Assembly (NCBI GenBank): GCA_003482905.1
Contig: DMXM01000036.1
Location: forward strand, 1 to 40,175
Length of the DNA: 40,175 nucleotides
DNA from: Elusimicrobiota bacterium
Lineage (GTDB): Bacteria > Elusimicrobiota > Elusimicrobia > Elusimicrobiales > UBA9959
Direction of reading: 5' to 3'
The notes beneath the pieces are model-generated. The model was not told where the DNA came from. It made no database searches and worked only from the letters and a program-made list of their open reading frames with translations. A program made the translations under genes and the position numbers. Shown here piece after piece: positions 7,844 to 15,560 of the stretch (its first letter is position 1; every line of letters begins with the position of its first letter).

Positions 7844-8794
7844 TTACTTCAGTATCCTCAGTTTCTTTATATCCTTGGCCAGCTTGGCGGAGAACAGGCG
7901 GCTTCCTTCCTTATTAAGGTGCATTGCCCCGTAGAAATAGGCGGTGTCGCCGGAGAGTTTGTCGTTGGTGTAATCCAGCACAGGGGCTCCGTATTTCCTG
8001 CCCAGGTCGCTGAATATAGCCATAAAGCCTTCGCGGTCCTTGATTATCTCCGTGGCTTCGTGGTAAAGCGGGGAGTGCACCATCACAAGTTGTATCTTGT
8101 TGTCGCGGCAGTGCTTCAGCAGATCTTCCAACAGGCCCAGCGCGTGAGGGTCCTGGCCCGGCACCAGTACATTGTTGTACCTTCTTCTGAAATTAGCCAG
8201 GTCCGTGCCATCCCACCCTCCGTTCACGGGTCCGTAGCCCCGCAGGCGCTCGGTCGGGAAATGCCGGAGGCGGAAAAATTCCACCAGCCCGCCGGTGATG
8301 TGGCGCGGGTTGCCCAGGTACCTGAGAAAGGGCAGGTACAGGTATTTCTTTTTAAAGCCGGCGCGGAGCAGGTAGGCGCGCAGGCGGGGGTCCAGGATGT
8401 ACGCGAAAAACTGCATCTTATTCGTGCCGTCCTGGCCTGGCATGAATTCCCACGCGTCTATGTTCTGGATTATCAGGCGGGGCTTCCTGTTGTAAAGCTC
8501 GTAGATCATGTAGGCGTGGTACTGGGTCTCGAATTCGAAACCGGCCATTCCCAGGTTGCAGGAGCGGGTGCCCAGTTCCCTGTCGATGATGTCGGGGTCT
8601 ATATGCTCGGCTGTGCGGGAGTTCCCCGACAGCACTACGTCCGCGCCCAGCTTTCCGGAATAAACTGCGTTCCAGATCCCCCAGTCACCGTGGCCGGTCC
8701 TTTTAAGGCCGGCGGTGACGGCCAGGTCCAGCAGCAGCGCGGCCACCAGCACCGTGCCGGCGAAAATTGATATTTTTTTTATCAGCAGTTCCAT
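7844..8794 (-). CDS. Membrane-anchored SGNH-like protein, DltD/AlgJ-type partner of the MBOAT gene
   Basis: A 316-residue protein with one N-terminal membrane helix (residues about 8-29) and an outward-facing domain. 'VVLSGNSRTAEHIDP' (54-68) matches the GxSR nucleophile region of DltD/AlgJ-like SGNH proteins (Ser59), and 'FYGAMHLNKEGSRLFS' near the end supplies the catalytic-type histidine (His292). The usual Asp three residues before that His is Gly289 here, so the triad looks incomplete. Its ATG directly follows the MBOAT stop (TAAATG). Such proteins accept or assist transfer of an acyl group from the MBOAT channel to the extracytoplasmic glycan. It is the last gene of the ten-gene minus operon. 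Confidence 0.78.
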   Translation of the reverse strand: MELLIKKISIFAGTVLVAALLLDLAVTAGLKRTGHGDWGIWNAVYSGKLGADVVLSGNSRTAEHIDPDIIDRELGTRSCNLGMAGFEFETQYHAYMIYELYNRKPRLIIQNIDAWEFMPGQDGTNKMQFFAYILDPRLRAYLLRAGFKKKYLYLPFLRYLGNPRHITGGLVEFFRLRHFPTERLRGYGPVNGGWDGTDLANFRRRYNNVLVPGQDPHALGLLEDLLKHCRDNKIQLVMVHSPLYHEATEIIKDREGFMAIFSDLGRKYGAPVLDYTNDKLSGDTAYFYGAMHLNKEGSRLFSAKLAKDIKKLRILK

Positions 8795-10234
8795 TTAAAA
8801 TTTAAAATACACGAAATTATCTTTGGCCATGCCAAGGAACACTATCATGGCGAACAGGGCGTAGTAGACGCTCCAGCGCAGCCACGCCGGCTTTTCAAAG
8901 ATGTTCACGGTCCTATACCTGCGGACTATATAAATTACCGCGAAAGCGAACAGCAGTATGGCCGGGTCCCAGTTCCCTAAACCCATGAGTATATGGGTGG
9001 ACAGGAATTTATCGAAGCCGACTTTGCGAGCCTCGGCCAGCGACCCCATGGGGTCGAATATGCCGCGCACTGCGCCCACGGCATCCGAGAGCGTGGCTGC
9101 CCGGAAAAATATCCAGGCAAAGCTGACCAGGTTGAAAGTGACGAACACGCGCCAGGCCTTCACCAGCGGCTTTTTTTCTCCTCCGAGGAAAGCGTGCAGT
9201 TTCTTCTGATAGGGGCGGTAGTAGACGGAGGAGGCCAGGTAAAGACCATGCAGCAGGCCCCAGATCACATAACCCCATGACGAGCCGTGCCAGAGCCCCG
9301 AAACCAGGAAGGTGACCAGCAGCGCCAAAGCGGTGCCGGCATTAGCCAGGTCCCGCCAGGCCAGTTGCAGCGGTTTAAAGATGTAATCCAGTATCCAGCG
9401 GGAGAAAGAGATGTGCCAGCGCCGCCAGAAGTCGGCTATGGAAACGGCCTGATAGGGGCTGTTGAAATTCTCGGTCAGGTTCACCCCGAACAGCCGCGCC
9501 GCGCCACGGGCCATGTCCGTATAGCCGGCGAAATCGAAATAGATCTGCAGGGCGTAGGCGTAGGTGCCCAGGAGCATTGAGAGGCCGGTATGGGCGGGCA
9601 CATCGGCGTACGCCCAGTTGGCGTACTGGGCCAGGCGGTCCGCCAGTACCATTTTTTTGAACAGGCCGAAGGCGAAGAGCAGCAGGGCCGAGCGCGTCCG
9701 GTCATAGTCAAAAGAGTAAGGCGCGCGCAGCTGCGTCAGCAGGCTGCCCGCGCGTTCTATGGGGCCCTGCAGCAGCTTGGGGAAGAAAGCCAGCGCCAGG
9801 GCGTGATAGCCAAGGTGCGGCTCCGGCTCCTGCACGCCAAGGTAGACGTCGGCCAGGTAGGAAACGGCCTGAAAGGTGAAATATGAAATGCCGACAAAGA
9901 CCAGGAATTCTGGGTGCTCGGAGGCGAAGCCGGCAGGCAGGGCCCGCGGGAGATATTTAGAGGCCGCCAGCAGCGCCAGGCAGGCTCCGGCGCCCAGCCG
10001 GAACACCCGCCGCCGCGCGGCCTCGTCCTTTACCGAGCCCAGGCGCAGGGCGCAGGCGTAGCTGACCGTGGTTACAAAGCCCAGCGCCAGCAGCAGCTGG
10101 GGCGCCCGGAAGGACGCGTAAAAAATATAGCTGGCGGCCAGCAGTACCGCCCAGCGGAACCGCCCGGCGGAAAAATGGAAAGCCAGCCAGACCGCCGGCA
10201 GGAAGAGATAAAAGGAGAACGAAGTAAAGGTCAT
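8795..10234 (-). CDS. MBOAT-family membrane O-acyltransferase (DltB/AlgI-like)
   Basis: A 479-residue protein with about ten hydrophobic helices. It has the conserved MBOAT core: 'QIYFDFAGYTDMARGAARLFG' (230-250), 'NFNSPYQAVSIADFWRRWHISFSRW' with His274, and 'VSGLWHGSSWGYVIWGLLHG' with the invariant catalytic His316. DltB/AlgI-type members move an acyl group from a cytoplasmic carrier across the membrane to a polysaccharide or teichoic acid. An acyl carrier protein gene ends in a 4-nt ATGA overlap with its start, and an SGNH-like partner follows with no gap. Length and motif order fit the family. The acyl group and acceptor are unknown; a surface glycan acceptor is inferred from the operon. 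Confidence 0.92.
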   Translation of the reverse strand: MTFTSFSFYLFLPAVWLAFHFSAGRFRWAVLLAASYIFYASFRAPQLLLALGFVTTVSYACALRLGSVKDEAARRRVFRLGAGACLALLAASKYLPRALPAGFASEHPEFLVFVGISYFTFQAVSYLADVYLGVQEPEPHLGYHALALAFFPKLLQGPIERAGSLLTQLRAPYSFDYDRTRSALLLFAFGLFKKMVLADRLAQYANWAYADVPAHTGLSMLLGTYAYALQIYFDFAGYTDMARGAARLFGVNLTENFNSPYQAVSIADFWRRWHISFSRWILDYIFKPLQLAWRDLANAGTALALLVTFLVSGLWHGSSWGYVIWGLLHGLYLASSVYYRPYQKKLHAFLGGEKKPLVKAWRVFVTFNLVSFAWIFFRAATLSDAVGAVRGIFDPMGSLAEARKVGFDKFLSTHILMGLGNWDPAILLFAFAVIYIVRRYRTVNIFEKPAWLRWSVYYALFAMIVFLGMAKDNFVYFKF

Positions 10235-10473
10235 TTCCCGGTTTTAAGTTTTTCCTCTATGGTCCGGTGCAGGTCGCCGATGTTTTTAAGCGTGAGCAGT
10301 TCTTTCTGGTTGAAGCGCAGTTTGAAGCGGGCCTCCACGGCCAGGATCAGGTTTATGTGGGAGAGGGAATCCCAGCCGGCCACGTCGTCGGCCGTGAATT
10401 CCGGCTTTATCTGCAGGGCCGCGTCGTCAAAAACGGTGCGGAATATCTCGTTCAGCGTTTCCATCGTGGTCAT
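10231..10473 (-). CDS. Acyl carrier protein (DltC-like)
   Basis: An 80-residue acidic four-helix carrier protein. 'DVAGWDSLSHINLILAVEARF' contains the phosphopantetheine attachment serine (Ser36 in the WDSLSH motif), and the C-terminal 'TLKNIGDLHRTIEEKL' is the usual last helix. The start chosen is the ATG at 10473, which overlaps the stop of the ligase gene as ATGA; longer readings add an Arg-rich, carrier-unlike extension. It sits between an acyl-adenylating ligase and an MBOAT transferase, so it most likely carries the activated acyl group from one to the other. It is too small and specialised in context to be the housekeeping fatty-acid carrier. Confidence 0.9.
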   Translation of the reverse strand: MTTMETLNEIFRTVFDDAALQIKPEFTADDVAGWDSLSHINLILAVEARFKLRFNQKELLTLKNIGDLHRTIEEKLKTGK

Positions 10474-12098
10474 GCTTCCTCCTCCATGGTGGACAGGTCG
10501 CCGGCGGCGGCGCCGGTGTAGCGGGCCTTGAGCACCCTGCGCATTATCTTGCCGCTCTTGTTTTTTGGCAGCCCCTCGCAAAAGACTATGGCTTGCGGCG
10601 TGGCTATGGTGGAAGCTTTGTTGGAGACGTGCAGGCGCAGTTTAAGCTCCAGCTCCGGCGAGGGCGTAAAGCCCTGGTGCAGGTGTACAAAAGCCACCAC
10701 TTTCTCAAAAAGCAGCTCGTCCGGAGCCCCTATCACTCCGGATTCCGCCACTTCTGGCAGTTCAAGCAGGGCGCTTTCCACTTCGAAAGGGCTTATAAGG
10801 TGGCCGGCGGTGTTTATCACGTCGTCGCTGCGCCCGTCGAACCAGAAGTAGCCGTCGGCGTCCTTCCTGGCGGTGTCGCTGGTGTGGTACCAGCCGTTGA
10901 CGAATTTATCTTTGTAGGCGGCTTCGTTATTGAGGTAGGCTGTGAACATGCCCGGCCAGCCCGGCCTAAGGCACAGGCTGCCATGCGTTCCCGGGGGCAG
11001 CTCCCGCCCGTCTTTCCCCAGTACCGCCGCGGTAACGTCCGGAACGGGCTTGCCCATGGAGCCGGGCCTGATTTCCAGGCCGGGGCGGTTCGAGATCATT
11101 ATGGCTCCTGTTTCCGTCTGGAACCAGGTGTCGTGGATGTCGCGCCCCATGGCGCGTCGGGCCCAGGCTATAACTTCGGGGTTCAGCGGTTCGCCCACGC
11201 TGAAAATGTGGCGCAGGGGGGAAGTCTTTATGTCCGAGAACAGGACGGGGTCTTCGCGCATGAGCATCCTGAAAGCCGTCGGGGCCGAATACCACACGGT
11301 TATCTTTTCCGCGGCCAGGATTTCCGCCCAGCGCGGCGCGCTGTAGCCGCCGCCGTAGTGTACCTGCGTTACACCCAGGCTCCACGGCCCTATTATGCCG
11401 TAGGAAGTGCCGGTAACCCAGCCCTGGTCCGCGGTGCACCAGTAAATATCGTCGGGTTTCAGGCCCAGTATCTCCCGGGCCGTGGCGGCCTGGCCTTCTA
11501 CGCTGCCGTGGCAGTGCAGCACGCCCTTGGGCCGGCCGGTGGAACCGGAGGTATAGTGCAGCAGCGACGGTGTATTGCGGGGCGTTACGGGCACTTTAAA
11601 TTCCGCAGGCGCCGCGGCCATCAGCGCGGCCAGGTCCAGGGCGCCTTCAGCCGCGCCGCCGTCTACGGCCAGCACATATTTAAGGGCCGGCAGGCGTGCG
11701 CGGATGCGCGCCAGTTTTGGCAGGAAAACGCGGCGGGTGAGTATGGCCTTTGCGCCGGAATCGGCCAGGCGGTCCAGCAGGGCTTCCTCGCCGAAATTGG
11801 TAAAAAGCGTGCCGCAGACCACGCGGGCTTTCAGCGCACCCAGTACGGCTATGAACTGCTCCGGCATTTTAGGCAGGAAGGTGAAAAAAATATCACCGGA
11901 GACTAGTCCCAGCGAGGCCAGGACGTTGGCGAAGCGGCCGCTTTCCAGGTCCAGATCGCCGAAGGTATAGTCGCGCTTCGGCCCGTGGGAAGGCAGCCAG
12001 CGCAGGGCGGTGCGCCCGGCCAGCCCGCGGGCGCATTGCAGTCCCGTGCAGATATGGCCGATATTGTACTGGCCGTTCTCTATCAGAGTTTCAGTCAT
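10470..12098 (-). CDS. Acyl-adenylating ligase, acetyl-CoA synthetase-like (AMP-binding family)
   Basis: A 542-residue ANL-superfamily enzyme. 'LLHYTSGSTGRPKGVLH' (179-195) is the ATP-binding P-loop signature; 'WFQTETG' (325-331) is the A5 motif; 'GWYHTSDTARKDADGYFWFDGR' holds the ribose-binding Asp and hinge region; 'KNKSGKIMRRVLKA' has the catalytic lysine of the C-terminal domain. The 'WCTADQGWVTG' block and the SGKIMRR tail resemble acetyl-CoA synthetases rather than DltA. In this operon its product is probably loaded on the adjacent carrier protein, giving a DltA-like role with a short-chain or other carboxylate; that is inference. The ATG at 12098 lies 5 nt after the asparagine synthase stop; longer reading frames lack similarity. 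Confidence 0.88.
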   Translation of the reverse strand: MTETLIENGQYNIGHICTGLQCARGLAGRTALRWLPSHGPKRDYTFGDLDLESGRFANVLASLGLVSGDIFFTFLPKMPEQFIAVLGALKARVVCGTLFTNFGEEALLDRLADSGAKAILTRRVFLPKLARIRARLPALKYVLAVDGGAAEGALDLAALMAAAPAEFKVPVTPRNTPSLLHYTSGSTGRPKGVLHCHGSVEGQAATAREILGLKPDDIYWCTADQGWVTGTSYGIIGPWSLGVTQVHYGGGYSAPRWAEILAAEKITVWYSAPTAFRMLMREDPVLFSDIKTSPLRHIFSVGEPLNPEVIAWARRAMGRDIHDTWFQTETGAIMISNRPGLEIRPGSMGKPVPDVTAAVLGKDGRELPPGTHGSLCLRPGWPGMFTAYLNNEAAYKDKFVNGWYHTSDTARKDADGYFWFDGRSDDVINTAGHLISPFEVESALLELPEVAESGVIGAPDELLFEKVVAFVHLHQGFTPSPELELKLRLHVSNKASTIATPQAIVFCEGLPKNKSGKIMRRVLKARYTGAAAGDLSTMEEEA

Positions 12099-12103
12099 GT
12101 GTC

Positions 12104-13963
12104 TTAAGTGTATTCTGCCAGCCAAAGAAACAGCGATACCAGGCAGGTGATCTTGCGCGTATTGTCGCTGCGGCCCGCCAGGTGCTCCGCCAGGAGACCC
12201 TCGGCGAACGCGTAATTGCAGAAATCCGGGTTTTTGACGCGCGCGGCGTTTATGGCGTCCAGCGTGAAGTCCTTTAATTCGCGCTTGAGCCATTCGCCAG
12301 TGGGCATGTTGAAGCCCTTCTTGGGCATGTTCAGTATTTCCTCCGGGAGGTATTGCCGCAGGGCCCGGCGGATGATGTGCTTGGTTGTAAAGCCTTTTAT
12401 TTTCAGGCCCAGCGGTATCTCCTCCGAAATATTCATCATCTCGTTGTCCAGGAAGGGCACCCGCGCCTCCTGCGAATTAAACATGGTCACCAGGTCGGTG
12501 GAATGCAGCGAGCAGTAGGGCAGGAAGACGTTGAGGTCCAGGTAGAGCAGGCGGTTCAGCAGGCGGTCAGCCGCCACGTCGGGCAGGTGCTGCGCGAAAA
12601 CCTCGAAAGGGTCCGCGTGCTTCAGGCCTGGCAGGAAGGCCTTTATGTCCTCGGGGGTGAGTATTTCCTTGTATTTAAGGTGGGCGATTTCCGGCTTGAA
12701 GGCCGCGCCGCGCGTGAACGATTTTATCTTGAAATCCAGGCTGAGCCGCCGCGTGGATACGGGCAGGCGGTCCGCGGCCGCGCGTATGGCCGCCTTCACC
12801 GGCCCTGGCAGGTACTGGTAGATTCGCCCCACCTTGGCCGCTGTCAGCGTGGGGTAGCCGGCAAAAAGTTCGTCGCCGCCGGCGCCGGTGAGGGCCACGG
12901 TGATATCCTTGCGGGACTGGGCCGAAACGTGGCCCATGGCCAGGTAGGTCCAGTCCCCGTGCGGCTCGGCAAAACCGCTTACGGCGCGCGGCAGCTGCTC
13001 CATAATGTCGCGCGGCCCCAGCAGGCAGTCGTGGTGGTCGGTATTGTATTTTTGCGCCACAAGGCGGGCGTCGGCCAGTTCGTTGAACGTGCCGCCGTTC
13101 TCGTAGCCCACGGTGTAGGTTTTCGGGCGCACACCCAGCTTGGCCATCATGGCCACTATGGCGGTGGAGTCGAGCCCGCTGGAAAGGAAAACGCCCAGCG
13201 GCACGTCGCTTACCAGCTGCCTTTTGACGGAGTTTAGCAGCGCGGTCTCTATGCGCGCGGCCGCGTCGGCTTCGGTCATCTTTTGGGGCCTGAAGCGGTA
13301 ATGCCAGTACTGCCTTATTTCGACCTTCTTGCCGCTGACCTTTATGCAATGGCCCTGCGGCAGGCGGCGTATGTGCTTGAATATGGAGCGGGGGGAGGAA
13401 ATGTAGTAGAAGGACAGGTAATTCACCAGCGCCTGAGGGTCGATATCGCGCGGCATGCCGTTGAAGGCCAGCAGGGACTTTATTTCCGAGGCGAAATAGA
13501 GCGCCCCGCCCAGGTCCGCGTAGAAAAGCGGCTTTATGCCGGCGCGGTCGCGGGCCACAAAAAGTTCTTCCTTTTTGGCGTCCCATATTGCGAAGGCGAA
13601 CATGCCGTTGAGCTTGTCCACGCAGGCTTCGCCCAGCTCCTCGTAAAGGTGCACCAGCACCTCGGTGTCGGAATTGGTCATGAACTGGTGGCGGGCTTCC
13701 AGGTCACGGCGCAGTTCGCGGTAGTTGTAAATCTCGCCGTTGAGCACCACGGCGATGGTCTTGTCCTCGTTGAAGACCGGCTGGTGGCCGCCTTCCAGGT
13801 CTATGATCTTCAGGCGGCGCATGGCCAGGCCGCAATGGCGGTCCGTCATAACGCCCTCGTCGTCGGGGCCGCGGTGCAGCATCTCGAAAAGAGGGCGTTT
13901 AAGTTCGGCCTCGCGCACCGGGGCCTTGGAGGAGTAATTTATCTTGCCGAGTATTCCGCACAT
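12104..13963 (-). CDS. asnB: Asparagine synthase (glutamine-hydrolysing) / amidotransferase
   Basis: A 619-residue two-domain enzyme. Met is followed by the catalytic nucleophile Cys2 (MCGILGKI), then 'LHRGPDDEG' (29-37) and 'VLNGEIYNYREL' (73-84) of the class II glutamine amidotransferase domain. The synthetase domain has the ATP-pyrophosphatase loop 'FLSSGLDSTAIV' (259-270) and 'EARVPFLDNEMM' further on. The start at 13963 puts Cys at position 2, as required after Met removal. Such genes are frequent in O-antigen and exopolysaccharide clusters, where they may amidate a uronic acid or other carboxylate instead of making free asparagine. Given the uronic-acid-type trio nearby, amidation of a sugar acid is an attractive inference. 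It starts 4 nt after the previous gene's stop. Confidence 0.9.
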   Translation of the reverse strand: MCGILGKINYSSKAPVREAELKRPLFEMLHRGPDDEGVMTDRHCGLAMRRLKIIDLEGGHQPVFNEDKTIAVVLNGEIYNYRELRRDLEARHQFMTNSDTEVLVHLYEELGEACVDKLNGMFAFAIWDAKKEELFVARDRAGIKPLFYADLGGALYFASEIKSLLAFNGMPRDIDPQALVNYLSFYYISSPRSIFKHIRRLPQGHCIKVSGKKVEIRQYWHYRFRPQKMTEADAAARIETALLNSVKRQLVSDVPLGVFLSSGLDSTAIVAMMAKLGVRPKTYTVGYENGGTFNELADARLVAQKYNTDHHDCLLGPRDIMEQLPRAVSGFAEPHGDWTYLAMGHVSAQSRKDITVALTGAGGDELFAGYPTLTAAKVGRIYQYLPGPVKAAIRAAADRLPVSTRRLSLDFKIKSFTRGAAFKPEIAHLKYKEILTPEDIKAFLPGLKHADPFEVFAQHLPDVAADRLLNRLLYLDLNVFLPYCSLHSTDLVTMFNSQEARVPFLDNEMMNISEEIPLGLKIKGFTTKHIIRRALRQYLPEEILNMPKKGFNMPTGEWLKRELKDFTLDAINAARVKNPDFCNYAFAEGLLAEHLAGRSDNTRKITCLVSLFLWLAEYT

Positions 13964-13967
13964 AATG

Positions 13968-15560
13968 TCAGCCTTTTTTGTAAACCGATATGCTGCCCGG
14001 GGTGTAAAACATATCCGGGACCTTGTCCTTGAGGCGCAGGCCGGGAAGGGACAGGGAAGCTTTGAATTTTTGTATTTCCCGGTAGCCATACTTAACGGCT
14101 ATCGGAGAAAAATCTCCTCCGGGAAGATACCTGCTTTCGAGTTCCGTTACCACTATATAGTCCGGTCGTTCCGTCTCCAGACGTTGGAACCCCACTTCCA
14201 CTTCCCATTTACCGGAGGTGAGCCGGGTGTATCCGTAGTTCGGCAGCCCGGCGTGGTCGGGGTGGCGGTATTTGCGGTCTATAAGCCCCGGGCTGAACCA
14301 GGAGGGCTCGCGCAGCAGGCCTATCGTTGAGCCGGGTTTAATATTGTCCGCCATCCATGCCGAGGCGGTGTCCCGTATGTCCGGTTCCGCCAGCAGCCTG
14401 AAATAAACTGTGTAAAAGAATAACGCGTGCGCGGCTACGGCGGCCAGGGCCGCCCGCCCGGCCCAGGGGCTGCGCATCCAGGCAAGGTCCGCGCCGCGCG
14501 CGCCCAGCAGGGCTATGAAAGGGAGGGCCGGCAGCATGCGCCCCGGGGTGGCCGCCTCCCCGGCACTGACGAAGAAAACGCAGAGCAGGCCTACCCAGGC
14601 CAGCAGCAGCAGGTCGTCCTTGCTTCTTTTGACGCAGGCCGTAACGGCGCCGGCGGCGTAAACCAGCAGGGGGATCAGGCCGAAGGCGTCCCTGAAGGAG
14701 GCGAACACGGCGGCGATGTTGCGCGGGAGGGATAACTTAGCCTGCGCCCCCGCGGCCAGGCTGGCAGTGGCCGTGAGCCCTTTAAGGAAAGCTGCGGGGG
14801 CCAGCACCGAATAGGGCGTGCCCAGCACGAAGAAAAAGGCGGCGCAGCCGAAGCCCAGCGCCAGGCGGCCATGGTTTTTTCCCCGGCCGCCCAGGAAATG
14901 GGCCAGCGGCAGGAGCAGCACAAGCGGGCCGGCGGAGTACCTGGTGGAAATGGCCAGCCCTATAGCCATGCCGGCGAGGACGTAGTCCCGCGGCCGGCCC
15001 GACTCCATTATGTCCTTGAGGAAGTAGAAAGCCAGGACAATCCAGAAGACGCCGGGCACGTTCATCAGCAGGTATCTGGAGTGCACGGCGTGGGCCGGCA
15101 ATACGGCCAGAAAAAACGCTCCCAGCAGCGCGGTCCGCTGTCCGTACATTCTGTTGGCAAGAAAATACATTGCCAGCACAGTCAGCAGGCCGTAGAAGAC
15201 GGAGAGCAGCCGTCCGGTCATGAAGAATTTGGCCCATTCGCCTATGTGGGTGTAATAAAAGTTCTTGTCGGGCGTGAGTTTAAGCAGCCCGGCGGCGGAA
15301 AGCGCTTTTAAAGCCGCCGCGTAGGTATAAAGATGAAATGTGCCCTCGCGCATGGTGCCCGGTTCCGTCTTGTTGTACGGCATAAACTGCAGCTTGGAGG
15401 GGTTCATGCCCTCAAGGTAGGAGAGGGAGGTGTATTCGTCACAGTTGTAGGTTACCACGTGCCAGGCGTTGGGCAGGCTCCAGCCCAGTTTGTAGGTTCT
15501 CACGCCCAGCCCGGCCGCGAAGATACAGGCCAGGTACAAGGCCAGCTTCAGCCGGTTCAT
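13968..15560 (-). CDS. Polytopic glycosyltransferase, GT39/ArnT-like (dolichyl-P-mannosyltransferase superfamily)
   Basis: A 530-residue integral membrane protein with about ten to eleven predicted helices over the first 400 residues and a soluble C-terminal domain. After the first helix comes the loop 'YNCDEYTSLSYL' with the acidic Asp-Glu pair that is catalytic in GT-C fold transferases; 'NRMYGQRTALLGAFFLAVLPAHAVHSRYLLMNVPGVF' matches the following PMT-type helices. Enzymes of this group transfer a sugar from polyprenyl-phosphate to lipid, glycan or protein on the outer face of the inner membrane. A dolichol-P-sugar synthase-like GT2 is encoded in the same operon, which could supply the donor. 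Start codon overlaps the upstream gene as ATGA. Confidence 0.82.
   Translation of the reverse strand: MNRLKLALYLACIFAAGLGVRTYKLGWSLPNAWHVVTYNCDEYTSLSYLEGMNPSKLQFMPYNKTEPGTMREGTFHLYTYAAALKALSAAGLLKLTPDKNFYYTHIGEWAKFFMTGRLLSVFYGLLTVLAMYFLANRMYGQRTALLGAFFLAVLPAHAVHSRYLLMNVPGVFWIVLAFYFLKDIMESGRPRDYVLAGMAIGLAISTRYSAGPLVLLLPLAHFLGGRGKNHGRLALGFGCAAFFFVLGTPYSVLAPAAFLKGLTATASLAAGAQAKLSLPRNIAAVFASFRDAFGLIPLLVYAAGAVTACVKRSKDDLLLLAWVGLLCVFFVSAGEAATPGRMLPALPFIALLGARGADLAWMRSPWAGRAALAAVAAHALFFYTVYFRLLAEPDIRDTASAWMADNIKPGSTIGLLREPSWFSPGLIDRKYRHPDHAGLPNYGYTRLTSGKWEVEVGFQRLETERPDYIVVTELESRYLPGGDFSPIAVKYGYREIQKFKASLSLPGLRLKDKVPDMFYTPGSISVYKKG

Noticed and set aside
10593..11906. A 437-residue open frame on the plus strand opposite the acyl-adenylating ligase
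   Set aside because: It lies wholly antisense to a gene with clear ANL motifs, lacks recognisable domains, and its composition is what GC-rich codon bias gives on the opposite strand. The same applies to long antisense frames at 6871-7716, 7919-8770, 12353-13237, 18413-19492, 23196-24416 and 33224-34468.
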